The notes: generated from the letters alone by a model not told the origin. A stretch of DNA of 64,000 nucleotides from Methanobacteriota archaeon (GCA_029547145.1 JAKPPV010000010.1:32144-96143); one strand, 5' to 3'. Positions 34,820 through 44,839 are shown, numbered from the stretch's first letter. Numbers and translations are program-made.

Positions 34820-36304
34820 CTAGTGCCGGAAGTGCCGGACACCGGTGAAGACCATCGCCACCCCGAGCCGGTCGGCAGCGGCGATCACCTCGTCGTCGCG
34901 GATCGAACCACCGGGCTGGACCAGGGCGGTCGCCCCCGCCTCCGCTGCGACCTCAAGCGTATCCGGGAACGGGAGGAAGGCATCGGAGGCGACACCCGAC
35001 CCCACGAGAGGCTGTCGGGCCTTCTCGATCGCGATCCGGGCGGCGTCCACGCGGCTCATCTGACCGGCGCCGATCCCGAGGGTCTGACGTTCGTTCGCGA
35101 AGACGATCGCGTTCGACTTGGTATGGGCGGCGACCCGGAGACCGAAGCGGAGCGCTGCCTCCTCGACGGCGGTCGGAGGACGCCGGGTGACGACCCGCCA
35201 TCCCTCCGGGGTCGGGGGGGTGCGCTGGACGAGGAGACCGCCGTCGATCGTGCGGACCTCGTCGCCGACCAGGGGGGGACCGGTCCGGATGACGCGCAGG
35301 TTCGTCTTTTTGGCGAGGAGGTTGAGCGCCTCGTCCGAGAAGCCGGGCGCTCCGATCACCTCGACGAAGGTGGACGCGACCTCCCGGGCGACGTCGGCAT
35401 CCACCGGCCGGTTGAGCGCAACGACCCCCCCGTAGGCAGAGACCGGGTCGACCTCCCGCGCGGTGACGTAGGCTTCCGCCGCGGTAGGGCCGACTGCAGC
35501 CCCGCAGGGGTTGTTGTGCTTGACGATGACCGCCGCGCACTCCTCGAACTCCGCGACGAGGCGAACGGCTGCATCGAGGTCGAGATAGTTGTTGTAGGAC
35601 ATCTCGCGGCCCTGGAGGGGCACGGCGCCGGCGACTCCCCGATCCCCGTAGACCGCCGCCTGCTGATGCGGGTTCTCGCCGTACCGGAGCGGGCGTCCGT
35701 TCGTCCACTGGCGGGTATAGACGGCGGGCAGCCCCCCGTCGAGGGCGTGGAGGTGGTTGCTGATCGCCGCTTCGTAGGCGGCGGTTCGGGCGAAGGCGGC
35801 CCTCGCCAGCGAGAGGCGCTCCTCCTCCGAGAGACCACCCCGCTCGAGGGCCGCGATCACGAGCGGGTACTGCGCCGGGTCAACGACGACGCCGACATCC
35901 CGGTAGTTCTTGGCGGCCGCGCGGATCATCGCCGGTCCCCCGATGTCGATGTACTCGACGAGGTCCGGTAGGGAGAGCCCCTGGTCGCGCATCGCCTCGA
36001 ACGGGTAGAGGTTGACCACGACAAGGTCGATCGGCTCGATCCCCTGTTCGGCCATCACCCGGTCGTCGATGCCCCGCCGCCCGAGCAAGCCTCCGTGGAT
36101 CCGCGGGTGGAGCGTCTTGACGCGCCCTCCCATCATCTCGGGCGAGCCCGTGTGGGCCGACACCTCCACGAACGGGATACCGGCGTCTGCAAGCGCCTTC
36201 CCGGTTCCCCCGGAGGAGATGAGACGGTAGCCGTGCCCGACGAGGGCACCGGCAAGCGGGACGAGGCCTTCCTTGTCCCAGACGGAGAGGAGTGCATACC
36301 TCAT
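34820..36304 (-). CDS. purH: Bifunctional AICAR transformylase / IMP cyclohydrolase
   Basis: A 494-residue enzyme for the last two steps of IMP synthesis. The N-terminal MGS-like cyclohydrolase domain reads [47 protein letters not shown] and [12 protein letters not shown]. The C-terminal transformylase domain contains [10 protein letters not shown] (catalytic Lys-His), [10 protein letters not shown] and [11 protein letters not shown]. Many archaea use PurP/PurO instead, so the bacterial-type fusion is worth noting. The promoter has a GATCAT inverted repeat over the TATA box, and the leader is only about four bases. Confidence 0.95.
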   Translation of the reverse strand: MRYALLSVWDKEGLVPLAGALVGHGYRLISSGGTGKALADAGIPFVEVSAHTGSPEMMGGRVKTLHPRIHGGLLGRRGIDDRVMAEQGIEPIDLVVVNLYPFEAMRDQGLSLPDLVEYIDIGGPAMIRAAAKNYRDVGVVVDPAQYPLVIAALERGGLSEEERLSLARAAFARTAAYEAAISNHLHALDGGLPAVYTRQWTNGRPLRYGENPHQQAAVYGDRGVAGAVPLQGREMSYNNYLDLDAAVRLVAEFEECAAVIVKHNNPCGAAVGPTAAEAYVTAREVDPVSAYGGVVALNRPVDADVAREVASTFVEVIGAPGFSDEALNLLAKKTNLRVIRTGPPLVGDEVRTIDGGLLVQRTPPTPEGWRVVTRRPPTAVEEAALRFGLRVAAHTKSNAIVFANERQTLGIGAGQMSRVDAARIAIEKARQPLVGSGVASDAFLPFPDTLEVAAEAGATALVQPGGSIRDDEVIAAADRLGVAMVFTGVRHFRH

Positions 36305-36326
36305 GGTGCACCAGTGTGGGGAACGG

Positions 36327-36343
36327 GATCATTTATCATGATC
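36327..36343 (-). promoter_or_regulatory. purH promoter with inverted repeat GATCAT-N5-ATGATC
   Basis: A perfect 6-bp inverted repeat with a 5-base spacer surrounds the TATA-like GATAAAT (minus strand), 23-39 bases upstream of the purH ATG. A protein bound here would compete with TBP. No purine regulator is seen in the window. Confidence 0.5.
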
Positions 36344-36465
36344 GCAGTCACCGGTTCCGTCCGTCCCCCAACGGAAGCGGGAATTCCGTAAATACACGAA
36401 ATTCAAGCCCAAAACAGGTATCGGGGGAAGAATTATCGATTAAACAACGGCATAAAAAGAAATCA

Positions 36466-36472
36466 TTATATA
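36466..36472 (+). promoter_or_regulatory. TATA box of the grpE-dnaK-dnaJ operon
   Basis: TTATATA lies in a 140-base AT-rich stretch, 32-38 bases before the grpE ATG. The start should be near 36496, leaving a leader of about eight bases and no ribosome site. A second AT-rich element (AATATAAT, 36485-36492) is too close to the ATG to be the main TATA. Confidence 0.6.
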
Positions 36473-36503
36473 GAACCACTAGCCAATATAATCTGGTTCA
36501 CGT

Positions 36504-37007
36504 ATGAGACCAGAGGAGGAGGCGAACGAAGAGCGCACGGAGACGGTGGAGAACCCTGTCGATCTGTCCGCCAGCCTTGCCGAACTCCAGGCGGCCCACG
36601 AGGAGCTGAACGATCGGTTCCTCCGGCTCGCGGCCGACTTCGAGAATTATAAGAAGCGGTCCGCGAAGGACCTGGTGCTTCGGGTGAACGCGGCACTCGA
36701 GGAGTTCACCTGCGAGGTGCTCGAGGTGTACGACAACCTCGAGCGGGCCGAGCAGGCCGACGGCGAGGGGCTCCGCGAGGGGCTCGTGCAGATACGGAAG
36801 CTCTTCGGGGCCATCCTGGAGCGGCGTGGAATCACCCCGATCGAATCTCTGAACCGGCGGTTCGACCCCGCGTATCACGATGCGATCGCCTACGTCGCTT
36901 CCGACGCGGAGGAGGGGACCATCATCGACGAGATCCGGCGGGGCTACTGCATGAACGACAGGGTCATCCGTTGCGCGAAGGTTGCAGTCTCAAAAGGCAA
37001 GGAGTGA
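36504..37007 (+). CDS. grpE: Nucleotide exchange factor GrpE
   Basis: A 167-residue co-chaperone that opens DnaK's nucleotide site. An acidic N-terminus leads to a long coiled coil (about residues 20-60, [28 protein letters not shown]). The beta domain follows with [38 protein letters not shown] and [28 protein letters not shown] as the standard blocks. It starts the operon and ends six bases before dnaK. Confidence 0.95.
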   Translation: MRPEEEANEERTETVENPVDLSASLAELQAAHEELNDRFLRLAADFENYKKRSAKDLVLRVNAALEEFTCEVLEVYDNLERAEQADGEGLREGLVQIRKLFGAILERRGITPIESLNRRFDPAYHDAIAYVASDAEEGTIIDEIRRGYCMNDRVIRCAKVAVSKGKE

Positions 37008-37012
37008 GTTAC

Positions 37013-38854
37013 ATGGCAAAAGAGAAGGTAATTGGTATCGATCTCGGGACCACGAACTCGTGCATGGCGATCATGGAGGGCGGACAGCCGATCGTGATCC
37101 CGAACGCCGAGGGTGCACGGACGACACCCTCCGCCGTGGCGTTCTCCAAGGAGGGGGAGCGGCTCGTCGGTTCCCTGGCGAAGAGGCAGGCGATCACCAA
37201 CCCGAACCGGACGGTCCTCTCGATCAAGAGGAAGATGGGGACGAGCGAGAAGGTCACGATCGACGATAAAAGTTACACCCCCCAGGAGATCTCGGCGATG
37301 ATCCTGCAGAAGCTGAAGCGGGACGCGGAGGCCTACCTGGGAGAGACGATCACCAAGGCCGTCATCACCGTTCCGGCCTACTTCAACGACGCCCAGCGCC
37401 AGGCGACCAAGGATGCGGGGACGATCGCCGGCCTCGATGTCCTGCGGATCATCAACGAGCCGACCGCCTCCGCGCTCGCATACGGGATCGACAAGGAGAA
37501 CGAGGCGACCGTCCTGGTCTACGATCTGGGCGGCGGCACCTTCGACGTCTCGATACTGACGCTGGGTGACGGTGTCTTCGAGGTCAAGTCCACCGCCGGC
37601 AATAACCACCTGGGCGGGGACGACTTCGATAAGAGGATCGTCGACTACCTCGTCGAGGAGTTCAAAAAGTCCTCGGGGATCGACCTCAGGAACGACCAGA
37701 TCGCGATGCAGCGCCTCCGTGACGCGGCAGAGGCGGCGAAGATCGAGCTCTCCACGGTCCAGAAGACGAACATCAACCTGCCGTACATCACGACCGATGC
37801 CTCGGGCCCGAAGTTCCTGGACATCGACCTCACCCGGGCCAAGTTCGAGCAGCTCGTCGGAGACCTGGTCGAGTCCACGATCGGCCCGGTCAAACAGGCA
37901 CTCGCCGATGCGAAGCTCACCCCGGCGGAGATCCAGCACGTCCTCCTCGTCGGCGGTCAGACGCGCACCCCGCTCGTCCAGGAGACCGTGAAGCGGGTGA
38001 TGGGGCGCGATCCGGACAAGAGCGTCAACCCCGACGAGGTCGTCGCGCTCGGTGCCGCGATCCAGGCGGCCGTACTGACCGGTGAGGCAAAGGACATCGT
38101 CCTCCTCGACGTCACGCCCCTCACGCTCGGGATCGAGACCCTCGGCGGGATCGCGACCAAGCTGATCGAGCGGAATACGACCATACCGACCCGGAAGTCG
38201 CAGATCTTCTCAACGGCCGCCGACGGCCAGACCTCGGTGGAGATCCACGTGGTCCAGGGCGAACGGGCACTGGCCAAGGACAACTTCACCCTGGGGAGGT
38301 TCCAGCTGACCGGCATCCCGCCGGCACCGCGCGGTATCCCGCAGATCGAGGTCACGTTCGACATCGATGCGAACGGCATCATCCATGTCTCGGCAAAGGA
38401 CCTGGGGACCGGGAACGAGCAGACGATCACGATCAAGGGGTCGAAGAAGCTCTCCGACGAGGAGATCTCCAAGATGGTCGAGGACGCGAAGGCCTACGCG
38501 GACGAGGACAAGAAGAAGCGCGAGGAGATCGAGCTGCGCAACTCCGCCGATACCGCGGTCTTCTCCGCGGAGCGGTTGATCAAGGAGAACGGCGACAAGC
38601 TCGAGACCGATGACCGGAACCGGGTCGAGGAGGCGACCGCCCGGCTCAAGAAGGCGCTCGAGGACGACGACCTGGAGGCGATGAAGAAGGAGATGGAGGC
38701 CCTGTCGGAGGCGATCTACACCGCGACGACGAAGCTCTACCAGAAGGCGCAGGCCGAAGCGGCCGCCTCGCAGTCGACGGGGACGACGGACGCCTCCGGC
38801 TCCGCTCCGAAGGATGACACCGTGGTCGACGCCGACTTCAACGTGAAGGAGTAA
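37013..38854 (+). CDS. dnaK: Chaperone DnaK (Hsp70)
   Basis: A 613-residue ATP-driven chaperone. [18 protein letters not shown] is phosphate loop 1, [21 protein letters not shown] and [14 protein letters not shown] form the ATPase core, and [15 protein letters not shown] is the adenosine block. The substrate domain follows from about residue 370 ([16 protein letters not shown]), then a helical lid and a disordered tail rich in Ala/Ser/Thr. As in other mesophilic euryarchaea, the gene is probably an old bacterial acquisition. The ATG at 37013 is six bases after grpE with AAGGAG upstream. Confidence 0.97.
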   Translation: MAKEKVIGIDLGTTNSCMAIMEGGQPIVIPNAEGARTTPSAVAFSKEGERLVGSLAKRQAITNPNRTVLSIKRKMGTSEKVTIDDKSYTPQEISAMILQKLKRDAEAYLGETITKAVITVPAYFNDAQRQATKDAGTIAGLDVLRIINEPTASALAYGIDKENEATVLVYDLGGGTFDVSILTLGDGVFEVKSTAGNNHLGGDDFDKRIVDYLVEEFKKSSGIDLRNDQIAMQRLRDAAEAAKIELSTVQKTNINLPYITTDASGPKFLDIDLTRAKFEQLVGDLVESTIGPVKQALADAKLTPAEIQHVLLVGGQTRTPLVQETVKRVMGRDPDKSVNPDEVVALGAAIQAAVLTGEAKDIVLLDVTPLTLGIETLGGIATKLIERNTTIPTRKSQIFSTAADGQTSVEIHVVQGERALAKDNFTLGRFQLTGIPPAPRGIPQIEVTFDIDANGIIHVSAKDLGTGNEQTITIKGSKKLSDEEISKMVEDAKAYADEDKKKREEIELRNSADTAVFSAERLIKENGDKLETDDRNRVEEATARLKKALEDDDLEAMKKEMEALSEAIYTATTKLYQKAQAEAAASQSTGTTDASGSAPKDDTVVDADFNVKE

Positions 38855-38868
38855 GGAGCGCACCCCGG

Positions 38869-40017
38869 ATGGCCGCCGGAGATTACTACGAGCGCCTGGG
38901 GGTCCCACGGACCGCCGACGAGAAGGAGATCAGGAGGGCGTACCGGAACCTGGCACGGAAGTACCACCCCGACGTCTGCAAGGAGCCCGGTGCAGAGGAG
39001 CGGTTCAAGGAGATCAACGAGGCATACGCGACCCTCTCGGATGCAACGAAACGGGCGCAGTACGACCGGATGGGCCACGAGACGTTCACGAATGCGTCGA
39101 AGGGGAGCTACGCCGGGGGTGGGTTCGAGGGCGGGTTCTCGTCGGACTTCTCCGGCTTCGGCGACATCTTCGACGCCTTCTTCGGAGGCGGAGCGCGGGG
39201 CGGCGCACCGCGCGGCCCGCGCCGGGGGGACGACCTCCTCATGCGGATGCAGATCACGCTCGAGGAGGCGGTCGCCGGCGCGGACCGCGAGGTCGAGGTC
39301 TGGCACACGGAGCCGTGCGATGCCTGCGACGGCACCGGGAGCGAGACGAAGAAGCGCCACACCTGTTCGCGCTGCGGTGGAACCGGCCAGATGCGCCAGG
39401 CGAGCCAGACGATCTTCGGCCAGTTCGTCCGGATGACCCCCTGCACCCAGTGCGGTGGCAGGGGCACGATCGCGGAGAGCGCCTGCCGTGCCTGCGGCGG
39501 GCGGGGCAACCAGCGGGTGAAGCGAAAGGTCATGGTCCATGTCCCCGCCGGGATCGAGCACGGCATGCGCCTCCGGATCGAGGGGTACGGCGAGGCGGGA
39601 GAGTACGGGGCGGCGAACGGCGACCTCTACATCGAGATACACGTCGCGCCGCACGACCGTTTCGTCCGGCACGGCGACAACCTGGAGACGGTCCTGGACC
39701 TGAACCCGGCACAGGCAACGCTCGGTTGCACGGTCGAGGTGAAGACGATCGACGGGCGGACGGTGGAGTTGAAGGTGCCGGCGGGCGTCCAGTACGGCAC
39801 CGCCCTCCGCATTCCAGGAGAGGGGGTCCGGCGGAGAGGACGGCCCGGGGACCTGCTCGTCCGGGTGCGCATCGTCATCCCGCGCCAGCTCACCGAGCAG
39901 GAGCGCGAGCTGTATGCCCGTCTCCTCGAACTCGGTGGCGGTACCGCGCCGCAGGACGAGAGGAAGGGCGGTTTCTTCTCCGACCTCTCGGACCTTTTCG
40001 GTGGAAAGAAGAAGTGA
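38869..40017 (+). CDS. dnaJ: Chaperone DnaJ (Hsp40, type I)
   Basis: A 382-residue co-chaperone that stimulates DnaK's ATPase. The J domain opens with DYYERLGVPRTADEKEIRRAYRNLA and holds HPD in KYHPDVC. A Gly/Phe-rich region (about 80-120) is followed by the zinc domain with all four CxxCxGxG repeats (CDACDGTG, CSRCGGTG, CTQCGGRG, CRACGGRG) and the C-terminal beta domains. It is the last gene of the operon, followed by a hairpin and T-run. Confidence 0.97.
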   Translation: MAAGDYYERLGVPRTADEKEIRRAYRNLARKYHPDVCKEPGAEERFKEINEAYATLSDATKRAQYDRMGHETFTNASKGSYAGGGFEGGFSSDFSGFGDIFDAFFGGGARGGAPRGPRRGDDLLMRMQITLEEAVAGADREVEVWHTEPCDACDGTGSETKKRHTCSRCGGTGQMRQASQTIFGQFVRMTPCTQCGGRGTIAESACRACGGRGNQRVKRKVMVHVPAGIEHGMRLRIEGYGEAGEYGAANGDLYIEIHVAPHDRFVRHGDNLETVLDLNPAQATLGCTVEVKTIDGRTVELKVPAGVQYGTALRIPGEGVRRRGRPGDLLVRVRIVIPRQLTEQERELYARLLELGGGTAPQDERKGGFFSDLSDLFGGKKK

Positions 40018-40018
40018 G

Positions 40019-40047
40019 GGCCAGGGGTCGTCTCCCGGCCATTTTTT
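40019..40047 (+). terminator. Hairpin plus T6 after dnaJ
   Basis: GGCC-A-GGGG, loop TCGTC, then TCCC-GGCC forms an imperfect stem of about eight pairs with one bulge. It is followed by A and six T. It begins two bases after the dnaJ stop and marks the end of the heat-shock operon. Confidence 0.6.
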
Positions 40048-40061
40048 CCTGAACGGCCGTT

Positions 40062-40778
40062 CTACCCGGTCCTCTTCACCGAACCGGGTGCCCCCATCAC
40101 GATCTCGAGCCCCGCGACCAGGGACGGGAGCCGTTCGGCCGGGATACCCATCACCATCTCCTGCTCCTCGATCCCGGAGAACTTCCTGGACCCGTCGCAC
40201 CCGAGCGAGAAGTTCGTCCTCCCGGAGAGGAAGGTCTGGGCGGTCGCGTCCGCACAGACCGACTGGATACCGGCGAACTCCGCCGTGTTCCGCCCGCCCA
40301 CCTCGAAGAGCGCTGCCTGTGCGAGCTTCAGCATCGAGAGCGGTGTCGCGACGATCAGCACCACCTCGGGCACGAACGGGGCCGCTTCGAGCGGTGCATA
40401 GAGGGTGGCGTAGGTCTCTCCCGGGGTGAGATGGGGGATCCGGTCGATCGTCCTCCGGCAGGCGGCACGTGAGGAGAACTTGCCGAGTTTGAAGTAGAAG
40501 TCTCCCGTCTGGAGCGACTCGGTGAGCGGACGAAGCCCGAGTGCCCATGCGCCACCGTTGCAGAGATGCCGATCCACCGTCGCATAGAAGACGGCCCCCT
40601 CGTGCCGTGCCATCGAGACCATCTTGCAGTGCCGCAGCTGCTCGGGGGCCTCCGCCATCCCCTCGGGGATCTCGTCTTTTATGTGTGCAAAGCGGAACGC
40701 GACCGGGGATCCGGAGAGGCCGAGCAGGTTCTTCAGGCCCTCTGAGAGGGCCGCATAGTCAGAGGCGGCTGTTGGCAT
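40062..40778 (-). CDS. DUF169 family protein
   Basis: A 238-residue protein resembling DUF169 proteins, which are common in methanogens and lack a known function. Typical parts are GLSGSPVAFRFAHIKDEIPEG, HCKMVSMARHEGAVFYATVDRHLCNGGAWALGL and the later SVCADATAQTFLSGRTNFSLGCDGSRKF. Conserved cysteines at these places (HCK, LCNGG, SVC, LGCDGSR) suggest a metal or cofactor site. The ATG has GGTGA seven bases upstream, and CTTTAAGTAC near 40815 may be its TATA box. Confidence 0.8.
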   Translation of the reverse strand: MPTAASDYAALSEGLKNLLGLSGSPVAFRFAHIKDEIPEGMAEAPEQLRHCKMVSMARHEGAVFYATVDRHLCNGGAWALGLRPLTESLQTGDFYFKLGKFSSRAACRRTIDRIPHLTPGETYATLYAPLEAAPFVPEVVLIVATPLSMLKLAQAALFEVGGRNTAEFAGIQSVCADATAQTFLSGRTNFSLGCDGSRKFSGIEEQEMVMGIPAERLPSLVAGLEIVMGAPGSVKRTG

Positions 40779-40814
40779 GCGATGTCACCAGGGTTCATCT
40801 CGACGTCGTTGTAC

Positions 40815-41627
40815 TTAAAGGCGGCGGAGCTTCTGCTCGACCTTACCGAAGAAGTTGCGGCCGGTGTTGACGAAGAGGGCGGGCTCCACCGCCCGCTCCA
40901 CCCGGATGCGTGCCTCTCCGTCGATCTCGAACTGCACCTGGCCGTCAAGGACCATGTGGGCGGGCTTCGGCGATTCGAGCGCGAGCTCGACGTCCCGGTG
41001 GCTCGAGATGAGGTGGGGCCGCGAGGAGAGCATGTAGGGTGCGAGCGGGACGAGAAGGAAGCCCTCGACCCGTGGATCGACGAGCGGTCCCCCCGCGGAC
41101 ATCGCATACGCGGTCGACCCGGTGGGGGTCGCGACGATCATCCCATCGGCGCGGAACTGGTCGGAGGGGTTCCCGTCGATGGAGATGGAGAAACGGAGCA
41201 TCTTTGCGGGTCGGCTGGTCACGATCACCGCCTCGTTGAGGGCGGTGCCGAGGAGGTGCCCGTCGAGGGAGAACGTGATCCTCATCCGTGATTCGCAGGA
41301 AATATCCGGGGAGATGCGGTCCAGGAAGGCGGGTGCCTCCTCCGGCTCCAGGTCGGTGAGGAAACCGACCTCGCCGCGGTTGATGCCGAGGATCGGGCGT
41401 TGCCGTTTCATCTCCTGGACGGCGAGCAGGATCGTGCCGTCACCGCCGATGCAGACGACGAGATCCGCGTCGGTCCTGTCGATCGGCTCTCCCTGCCGCC
41501 CCAGGGCGGCGCCGGTCCCCGCGTCGAAGGTGACCGCAACGCCGCGGGAGGCGAGCCGGTCCGCGAGGGAGGCGGCGAGGGAGAGGGCCTCGTCGGAGTC
41601 GGGGCGGGAACGGAAGAGGACCTTCAT
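40815..41627 (-). CDS. nadK: NAD kinase
   Basis: A 270-residue ATP-NAD kinase producing NADP. The signature [15 protein letters not shown] lies at about residue 60, [16 protein letters not shown] follows, and the nucleotide-binding [21 protein letters not shown] block is near residue 165. Start is at ATG 41627, three bases after the end of the phosphatase gene, so the two form one unit. Archaeal fusions of NAD kinase with the IMPase-type phosphatase are known; here the two are adjacent but separate. Confidence 0.93.
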   Translation of the reverse strand: MKVLFRSRPDSDEALSLAASLADRLASRGVAVTFDAGTGAALGRQGEPIDRTDADLVVCIGGDGTILLAVQEMKRQRPILGINRGEVGFLTDLEPEEAPAFLDRISPDISCESRMRITFSLDGHLLGTALNEAVIVTSRPAKMLRFSISIDGNPSDQFRADGMIVATPTGSTAYAMSAGGPLVDPRVEGFLLVPLAPYMLSSRPHLISSHRDVELALESPKPAHMVLDGQVQFEIDGEARIRVERAVEPALFVNTGRNFFGKVEQKLRRL

Positions 41628-41630
41628 GGC

Positions 41631-42407
41631 TCACCGGAGGTACTCGATCACCTTTCGGTGGAGGGGTCCGTTCGTCGCAACGAGACAGCGCCCGATCCGG
41701 ACCTCCTCGGGGAACGTCAGGTCGAAGCCGTTGCGATCGGAGACGACGCCCCCCGCCTCGGTGCAGACGAGCATGCCGGCGGCGGCGTCAGTCACCCGGA
41801 GAGTCCCCCGGAGGTCGATGAACCCGTCGAGTCTCCCTGCCCCGACGTAACAGAGCTCGAGTGCGGAGGCACCGAGCAGGCGCCAGCGGCGGACGGTCCG
41901 GCCCAGCGCCATCACGTTCCCCGGGTCGAACTTGCGCCCGTAGATCGACATCGCGGACTGGTCGAGCTGATGGGTGATCGAGGTCCTGATCGGGACCCCG
42001 TCCAGAAAGGCCCCCTTCCCCCGCTCGGCGAAGAAGGTCTCGCCGTTCGCGAGATCGCGGACGAAACCCCGGATCACCCGCCCCTCCTCGGCGTACGCGA
42101 TCGAGAGGGCGTAGAACGGGATGCCATTGAGGGCGTTGAAGGTCCCGTCGATCGGGTCAAGGAAGATCGTTCCCCGCTCGCCCCCGATCTCGATCCGGCC
42201 GCACTCCTCGGAGACGAGCGTCCGGCAGAGCTGCCGGCTCTTTAAGCACTCGATCACCGCCTCCTCGGCCACCTGATCGAGCAGCTTGGTCTCCGAGTGC
42301 ACGCTGCGGGGCTCGACCAGCTCCGCCCCCTCGAGCGTGTTGACCAGCGGAAGAGCGACCTCCTCAACCGCCGCCGCGATCTCCCTGCATGCCGCCTCGA
42401 ACTCCAC
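41631..42407 (-). CDS. suhB: Inositol monophosphatase / fructose-1,6-bisphosphatase family protein
   Basis: A 258-residue magnesium-dependent sugar phosphatase. LVSEECG holds the first metal Glu, FLDPIDGTFNALNGIPFYALSIAY is the DPxDGT motif (about residue 95-118), and LRVTDAAAGMLVCTEAGG carries the last metal Asp. Archaeal members act on both inositol phosphate and fructose bisphosphate. GTG 42407 is chosen because the domain begins there and GGGGTGG lies just upstream; an upstream in-frame ATG would add an odd 35-residue leader. It is co-transcribed with nadK. Confidence 0.88.
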   Translation of the reverse strand: MEFEAACREIAAAVEEVALPLVNTLEGAELVEPRSVHSETKLLDQVAEEAVIECLKSRQLCRTLVSEECGRIEIGGERGTIFLDPIDGTFNALNGIPFYALSIAYAEEGRVIRGFVRDLANGETFFAERGKGAFLDGVPIRTSITHQLDQSAMSIYGRKFDPGNVMALGRTVRRWRLLGASALELCYVGAGRLDGFIDLRGTLRVTDAAAGMLVCTEAGGVVSDRNGFDLTFPEEVRIGRCLVATNGPLHRKVIEYLR

Positions 42408-42559
42408 GTCCCACCCCGGGGATACACCTCCAGAAGCCCCCGATCGGCGGAACCGGGCCGAAAGAAGGCCAGACTGGAAAATTCGTATCTCCGAGGTATT
42501 TATGTAGCCCAATCAAGATAAATTACTACTGCATTTTCGCAGGCACTGGTGTTTTTCCC

Positions 42560-42937
42560 ATGAAAGAACAGACGGAAGTCGGCAAGCTCAAGGAGGGCAG
42601 GTACGTGGTCGTCGATGACGAGCCCTGCAAGATCCTCTCCATCTCTGTCTCGAAGCCGGGCAAGCACGGCGCGGCAAAGGCCCGTATCGACGTGATGGGC
42701 CTCTTCGACGGAGTCAAGCGCTCGATCGTCCAGCCGGTCTCGGCAAAGACGTATGTACCCGTCGTCGAGCGGAAGTCCGCACAGGTCCTCTCCATCGCGG
42801 GGACCACGGCCCAGATGATGGACATGAAGGACTTCACGAACTTCGAGATCGAGATCCCTCCCGAGAAGATGGAGTCGATCGAGACCGGGAAGGAGCTCAT
42901 GTACATCGAATCGATGGGCAAGCGGAAGCTCGACTGA
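42560..42937 (+). CDS. eif5a: Translation initiation factor 5A (aIF5A)
   Basis: A 125-residue factor that helps ribosomes through difficult peptides. The hypusine loop is SVSKPGKHGAAKARID, with K35 as the modified lysine. LKEGRYVVVDDEPCKI before it and the OB-fold C-terminal half (QVLSIAGTTAQMMDMKDFTNFEIEIP) are standard. Deoxyhypusine synthase at 4367 would modify it. The ATG has no ribosome site; an AT-rich region upstream probably holds the promoter. Confidence 0.96.
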   Translation: MKEQTEVGKLKEGRYVVVDDEPCKILSISVSKPGKHGAAKARIDVMGLFDGVKRSIVQPVSAKTYVPVVERKSAQVLSIAGTTAQMMDMKDFTNFEIEIPPEKMESIETGKELMYIESMGKRKLD

Positions 42938-43196
42938 ACCACATCCTCCGGACCCCGGGGATTTCCGACGATACCGGTCTGCACGGACGGGAGGGGTCGA
43001 GCCTTCCCTGGTCTCCATGCCTGCCGCCATGCCGGCAGAAGCGGGAGGGGGTCCCCCGGACTCCGACCTTCATTGGCCCCCGCATCCCCGGCAGACCCAA
43101 CGGGTGTTCCCGGTTCGGGTGCTCGCGGTCTGGCAGCGGATGTTGGGATGCCGATCCAGCGGAACCATCAAATCGGCACGCATCCCTGCATCGTTC

Positions 43197-44399
43197 ATGC
43201 ACTCCGACGACCTGAACGCCCGCGCGATCGCCCTCCATGCACGGCACCCCGGCAAACTCGAGGTGCGCCCGACGGTCCCGCTCGAGACGCAGGACGACCT
43301 TGCACTCGCCTATACCCCGGGAGTGGCTGCCGTCTGCCGCGCGATCGCCGCGGACCCCTCCCTCGCATACCGCTACACCATCAAGGCGAACACGGTCGCG
43401 ATCGTGACCGACGGGACGGCCGTACTCGGCCTCGGCTCGATCGGTGCGACCGCCGCACTGCCGGTGATGGAGGGAAAGGCCGCCCTCTTCAAGGAGTTCG
43501 CCGGTATCGACGCCTTTCCCCTCTGTTTCGCTGCCGACGGCGCCGACTTTGCGGACCAGGTGAAGAACCTCACGCCCGTCTTCGGCGGGATCAACCTGGA
43601 GGACATCGCGGCACCCCGGTGCTTCGAGATCGAGGAGGCGCTCCTCGACTGTGGCATCCCGGTGATGCACGACGACCAGCACGGCACCGCGATCGTGGTG
43701 CTCGCGGCCCTGCTGAACGCCTGCCGGGTGACCAATCGCCGGTACGAGGACCTCTCGATCGTGATCGTCGGGGCGGGGGCCGCCGGTTACGCCTGCGCCC
43801 GGCTCCTCCGCTGCATCGGCTACGAGGAGAACGTCTGCCAGCCGATCCGTGACCTGATCGTCTGCGATACGCGTGGGATCATCCACCGGGGACGACCGGG
43901 GCTCTACGCGAACAAGTACAAGTTCATCCTCGCCGACGAGACGAACCGGCACCACCGCTCCGGTTCGATCGCGGACGCCCTCCAGGGGGCCGACGTGGTG
44001 ATCGGGGTCTCCGCGGGGGGCGTCATCAGCAGGGAGATGATCCGGGGGATGAACCCGGACCCGATCGTCTTCGCCCTCGCGAACCCGATCCCCGAGATCC
44101 TGCCGGAGGAGGCCCGTGCCGCCGGCGCCGCGATCGTCGCCACCGGTCGTTCCGACTACCCGAACCAGTGCAACAACGTCCTCGCGTTCCCCGGGGTCTT
44201 CCGCGGTGCCCTGGACGCACGGGCGACCAGGATCACGGACGGGATGAAGATCGCCGCCGCCCACGCGCTCGCCGACTGCGTCGCCGAACCGACGGCGGAG
44301 AGGATCCTACCGAGCCCCCTCGACCGTGCGGTCACCCGTGCGGTGGCAGCGGCGGTGAAAAGGGAGGCGATCAGGAGTGGCGTGGGCAAGGAGGCCTGA
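43197..44399 (+). CDS. maeA: Malic enzyme (malate dehydrogenase, decarboxylating)
   Basis: A 400-residue NAD(P)-dependent enzyme that decarboxylates malate to pyruvate. LALAYTPGVAAVCRAIA and TVAIVTDGTAVLGLGSIGATAALPVMEGKAALFKEFAGIDAFPLCF are condensed family blocks (key parts TPGVA, TDGTAVLGLG, MEGKA). HDDQHGTAIVVLAALLNA holds metal ligands and VIVGAGAAGYACARLL is the dinucleotide loop. The conserved N-terminus begins close to the ATG at 43197; upstream in-frame sequence (from 43017) has no coding character. It lacks the phosphotransacetylase domain of large bacterial versions. Cofactor preference cannot be read. Confidence 0.92.
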   Translation: MHSDDLNARAIALHARHPGKLEVRPTVPLETQDDLALAYTPGVAAVCRAIAADPSLAYRYTIKANTVAIVTDGTAVLGLGSIGATAALPVMEGKAALFKEFAGIDAFPLCFAADGADFADQVKNLTPVFGGINLEDIAAPRCFEIEEALLDCGIPVMHDDQHGTAIVVLAALLNACRVTNRRYEDLSIVIVGAGAAGYACARLLRCIGYEENVCQPIRDLIVCDTRGIIHRGRPGLYANKYKFILADETNRHHRSGSIADALQGADVVIGVSAGGVISREMIRGMNPDPIVFALANPIPEILPEEARAAGAAIVATGRSDYPNQCNNVLAFPGVFRGALDARATRITDGMKIAAAHALADCVAEPTAERILPSPLDRAVTRAVAAAVKREAIRSGVGKEA

Positions 44400-44430
44400 G
44401 ACGCCGGGTCGAAAAGGGGGGGGGGTGTTG

Positions 44431-44676
44431 TCAGGCCTCGTCGGCCTTCGCGTTTGCGACCGACCGTGCGATCGCCATCGTGGCGACGACGGCGATGATG
44501 GTCACGATGACTGCATAGGCAAGCTGCGCGGGGATGCTGTCCGAGCTGCCGAACAGGGCCTTGAAGATCGCCTGGATCGCTCCGTTCCATGCGAGGGCAG
44601 CCACCAGGCCGAACGCCGCGGTCACCAGTGCCGCGATCTGGGTCATTACCTCGGTTTTCAGAGACATCGTCATCAA
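44431..44676 (-). CDS. DUF5654-type small membrane protein
   Basis: An 81-residue protein with two hydrophobic helices (AALVTAAFGLVAALAWNGAIQAIF and QLAYAVIVTIIAVVATMAIA). The opening LKTEVMTQIAALVTAAFGLVAALAWN resembles the DUF5654 family of small archaeal membrane proteins with unknown role. A TATA box about 27 bases before the ATG makes the mRNA leaderless. It stands alone. Confidence 0.75.
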   Translation of the reverse strand: MMTMSLKTEVMTQIAALVTAAFGLVAALAWNGAIQAIFKALFGSSDSIPAQLAYAVIVTIIAVVATMAIARSVANAKADEA

Positions 44677-44700
44677 CTAGCCGATTGTTCTTGGACCTAG

Positions 44701-44710
44701 TGTAAAAAGG
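44701..44710 (-). promoter_or_regulatory. TATA-like box for the DUF5654 gene
   Basis: CCTTTTTACA on the minus strand, centred about 29 bases before the ATG at 44676. Start expected around 44679, so leaderless. Confidence 0.5.
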
Positions 44711-44839
44711 TTTTCACCGGACTCGAACCAACCCTGGTCGTAGAAACGACGTGGGTGCCGGACCACCACCGTAGGAGAGGGGGTATCCGGGAGAGGGGCG
44801 GCGTGGCGTCGGGTGACAGGGTCGGAGGGGGTTAAGACC

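Noticed and set aside
44712..44760. tRNA-like sequence (GGTTCGAGTCC on the minus strand)
   Set aside because: A T-loop-like string is present, but no acceptor stem, anticodon arm or D-arm can be folded around it.
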